Of a DNA stretch of 64,000 nucleotides, positions 63,367 through 64,000 are shown in pieces. A program made the translations under genes and the position numbers. Origin of the DNA: an uncultured Christensenellaceae bacterium (GTDB lineage Bacteria > Bacillota > Clostridia > Christensenellales > CAG-314); contig CAJUIZ010000006.1 in NCBI GenBank assembly GCA_910586625.1, positions 49,092-113,091 on the forward strand, given 5' to 3'. Under the pieces are notes generated by a model that was given only the letters and a program-made list of their open reading frames with translations, was not told the origin of the DNA and ran no database searches. Position 1 is the stretch's first letter, and every line of letters starts with the position of its first letter.

Positions 63367-63659
63367 GTGAAAAATCGCTCTTTCTTCAAAGTCGTTCTAA
63401 AATTTGCCCCGCACGAACCCTCGTCCGTTCGAACTCTTTGCTTACTTAATGCGAATATTTCCTTATATCAATTCGGATTTACCGTTGTTTTCGTTGTTAG
63501 ATTGGTTCTCTTTTTGATTCCCGTTTAGTGGCGATATTTCGCCGAAAATTAGACAAACCGTACAATGCGAAAAATGCGATTTTTTCTTGGTTTGTCGGAA
63601 TAGTTTGTCTACCGTTTCAACCTTGTTAGGTCAAAATGTCTATTCTACTATTTTTAGGC
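63367..63659. other. Intergenic region upstream of recombinases
   Basis: No gene is visible. An inverted repeat GACAAACC with GGTTTGTC spans 63554-63598, with T-rich and A-rich sequence between the arms. It may be a recombinase- or IS-related site; no att core was identified. Confidence 0.4.
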
Positions 63660-63911
63660 TTAAAAAATGCCCTTTTTATGGGGAAAATACCCCTTTTTTT
63701 GCCCTTTTTTCGTTAGACTTTTCGCCCGTCCATAGGGTCTGTCGCAGATAAGGTCGGCGTACTTGACCAGCGTAGCGGTATACGTGGGTCTGTTGGCAAC
63801 CTGCTTGATTACCCGTCCGTCGTCCCCTTCGAGCCAGCGCTTGACCTGTGAGAAGTCTAAACAGAAATAAGGGCGATAGATAAAGGTAAAAACGGGTATC
63901 TCACACCCCAT
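63660..63911 (-). CDS. Hypothetical protein, possibly a gene fragment next to the IS
   Basis: An 83-aa frame of no recognised family, basic at its C-terminus. It includes FSQVKRWLEGDDGRVIKQVA, with the look of a replication or DNA-binding protein. It ends in a Lys/Gly-rich tail. It has no good ribosome binding site and lies next to the IS end, so it may be a truncated gene. Low confidence. Confidence 0.35.
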   Translation of the reverse strand: MGCEIPVFTFIYRPYFCLDFSQVKRWLEGDDGRVIKQVANRPTYTATLVKYADLICDRPYGRAKSLTKKGQKKGYFPHKKGIF

Positions 63912-63944
63912 AAAAGTCTAGAAAAAACAAAAAAGGCTGTCCAA

Positions 63945-64000
63945 ATGAAATGCACCCCAAAAGTTAGACACATTTGGAGGTGCATTTTTTATGGCAAGAG
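63945..64000 (+). mobile_element. Left end of an IS3/IS150-like insertion sequence, cut by the window edge
   Basis: The sequence tgcaccccaaaagttagaca (63952-63971) matches the terminal inverted repeat of IS150-type elements, which commonly begin near this sequence. A GGAGG and ATG at 63991 then start orfA (MAR...), of which only three codons are in the window. The exact left end is approximate. Confidence 0.65.

Overview
The window looks like a chromosomal segment of an uncultured, gut-type Clostridia-like Firmicute. Evidence: CIRCE-controlled groESL, a T-box leader on valS, RNase J, the diadenylate cyclase CdaA, ComEB-type dCMP deaminase, a YkvI-like carrier, many canonical TTGACA/TATAAT promoters with AGGAGG-type ribosome binding sites, and an aspartate-to-meso-diaminopimelate route that uses diaminopimelate dehydrogenase. 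No rRNA, tRNA or CRISPR array was seen. The species cannot be fixed from the sequence.

Layout. 0-7.9 kb (mostly minus): rarA (cut by the left edge), ppa, a LysR regulator, hemW, a GNAT acetyltransferase, lepA and a membrane acyltransferase. 8.0-12 kb (plus): a glycerophosphodiesterase and a 1032-aa membrane-anchored exported protein with repeated His/Cys-rich modules. 12-16 kb (minus): two FAD oxidoreductases and aspartokinase. 16-22 kb: cdaA with a tiny coupled membrane protein, ddh, dCMP deaminase, a membrane-anchored DUF2188-type protein, then groES-groEL. 22-29 kb (minus): a phosphodiesterase, a metal-exporter-like permease, a DivIVA-like protein, nicotinate phosphoribosyltransferase, an enlarged Lgt and a glycosyltransferase. 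29-37 kb: orphan mazF, an MscS channel, valS with a long T-box leader, a RelBE/ParE-type toxin-antitoxin pair, and four tandem small XRE regulators facing a small gene across three helically phased operator-like sites. 37-40 kb: an NMT1/SsuA-type ABC importer. 40-46 kb: a two-TM protein with a SUKH-like domain, a YkvI-family carrier, a helical-repeat protein, Hsp33 and a membrane protein. 46.6-49.2 kb: asd-dapA-dapB. 49-56 kb (minus): a U32 protein and TrmR-like methyltransferase (tRNA U34 modification), RNase J and two large membrane proteins.

55.8-64 kb is accessory: a compact four-gene operon resembling phage connector/tail genes, a remnant C-terminus beside a 23-bp direct repeat, a paralogue of the 40-kb two-TM protein, two tandem large serine recombinases (one frameshifted near its start, one with a regulator-like N-terminus), and the left end of an IS3/IS150-like element running off the right edge.

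Working together: aspartokinase, Asd, DapA, DapB and Ddh supply every enzyme from aspartate to meso-diaminopimelate. U32 plus TrmR fit tRNA wobble-uridine modification. GroESL, Hsp33 and RNase J belong to stress and RNA homeostasis. The most unusual observations are the four-regulator XRE array with phased operators, a shared uncharacterised two-TM domain family, the orphan phage-like cassette, the small protein coupled to cdaA, and several promoters so close to start codons that leaderless mRNAs are predicted.
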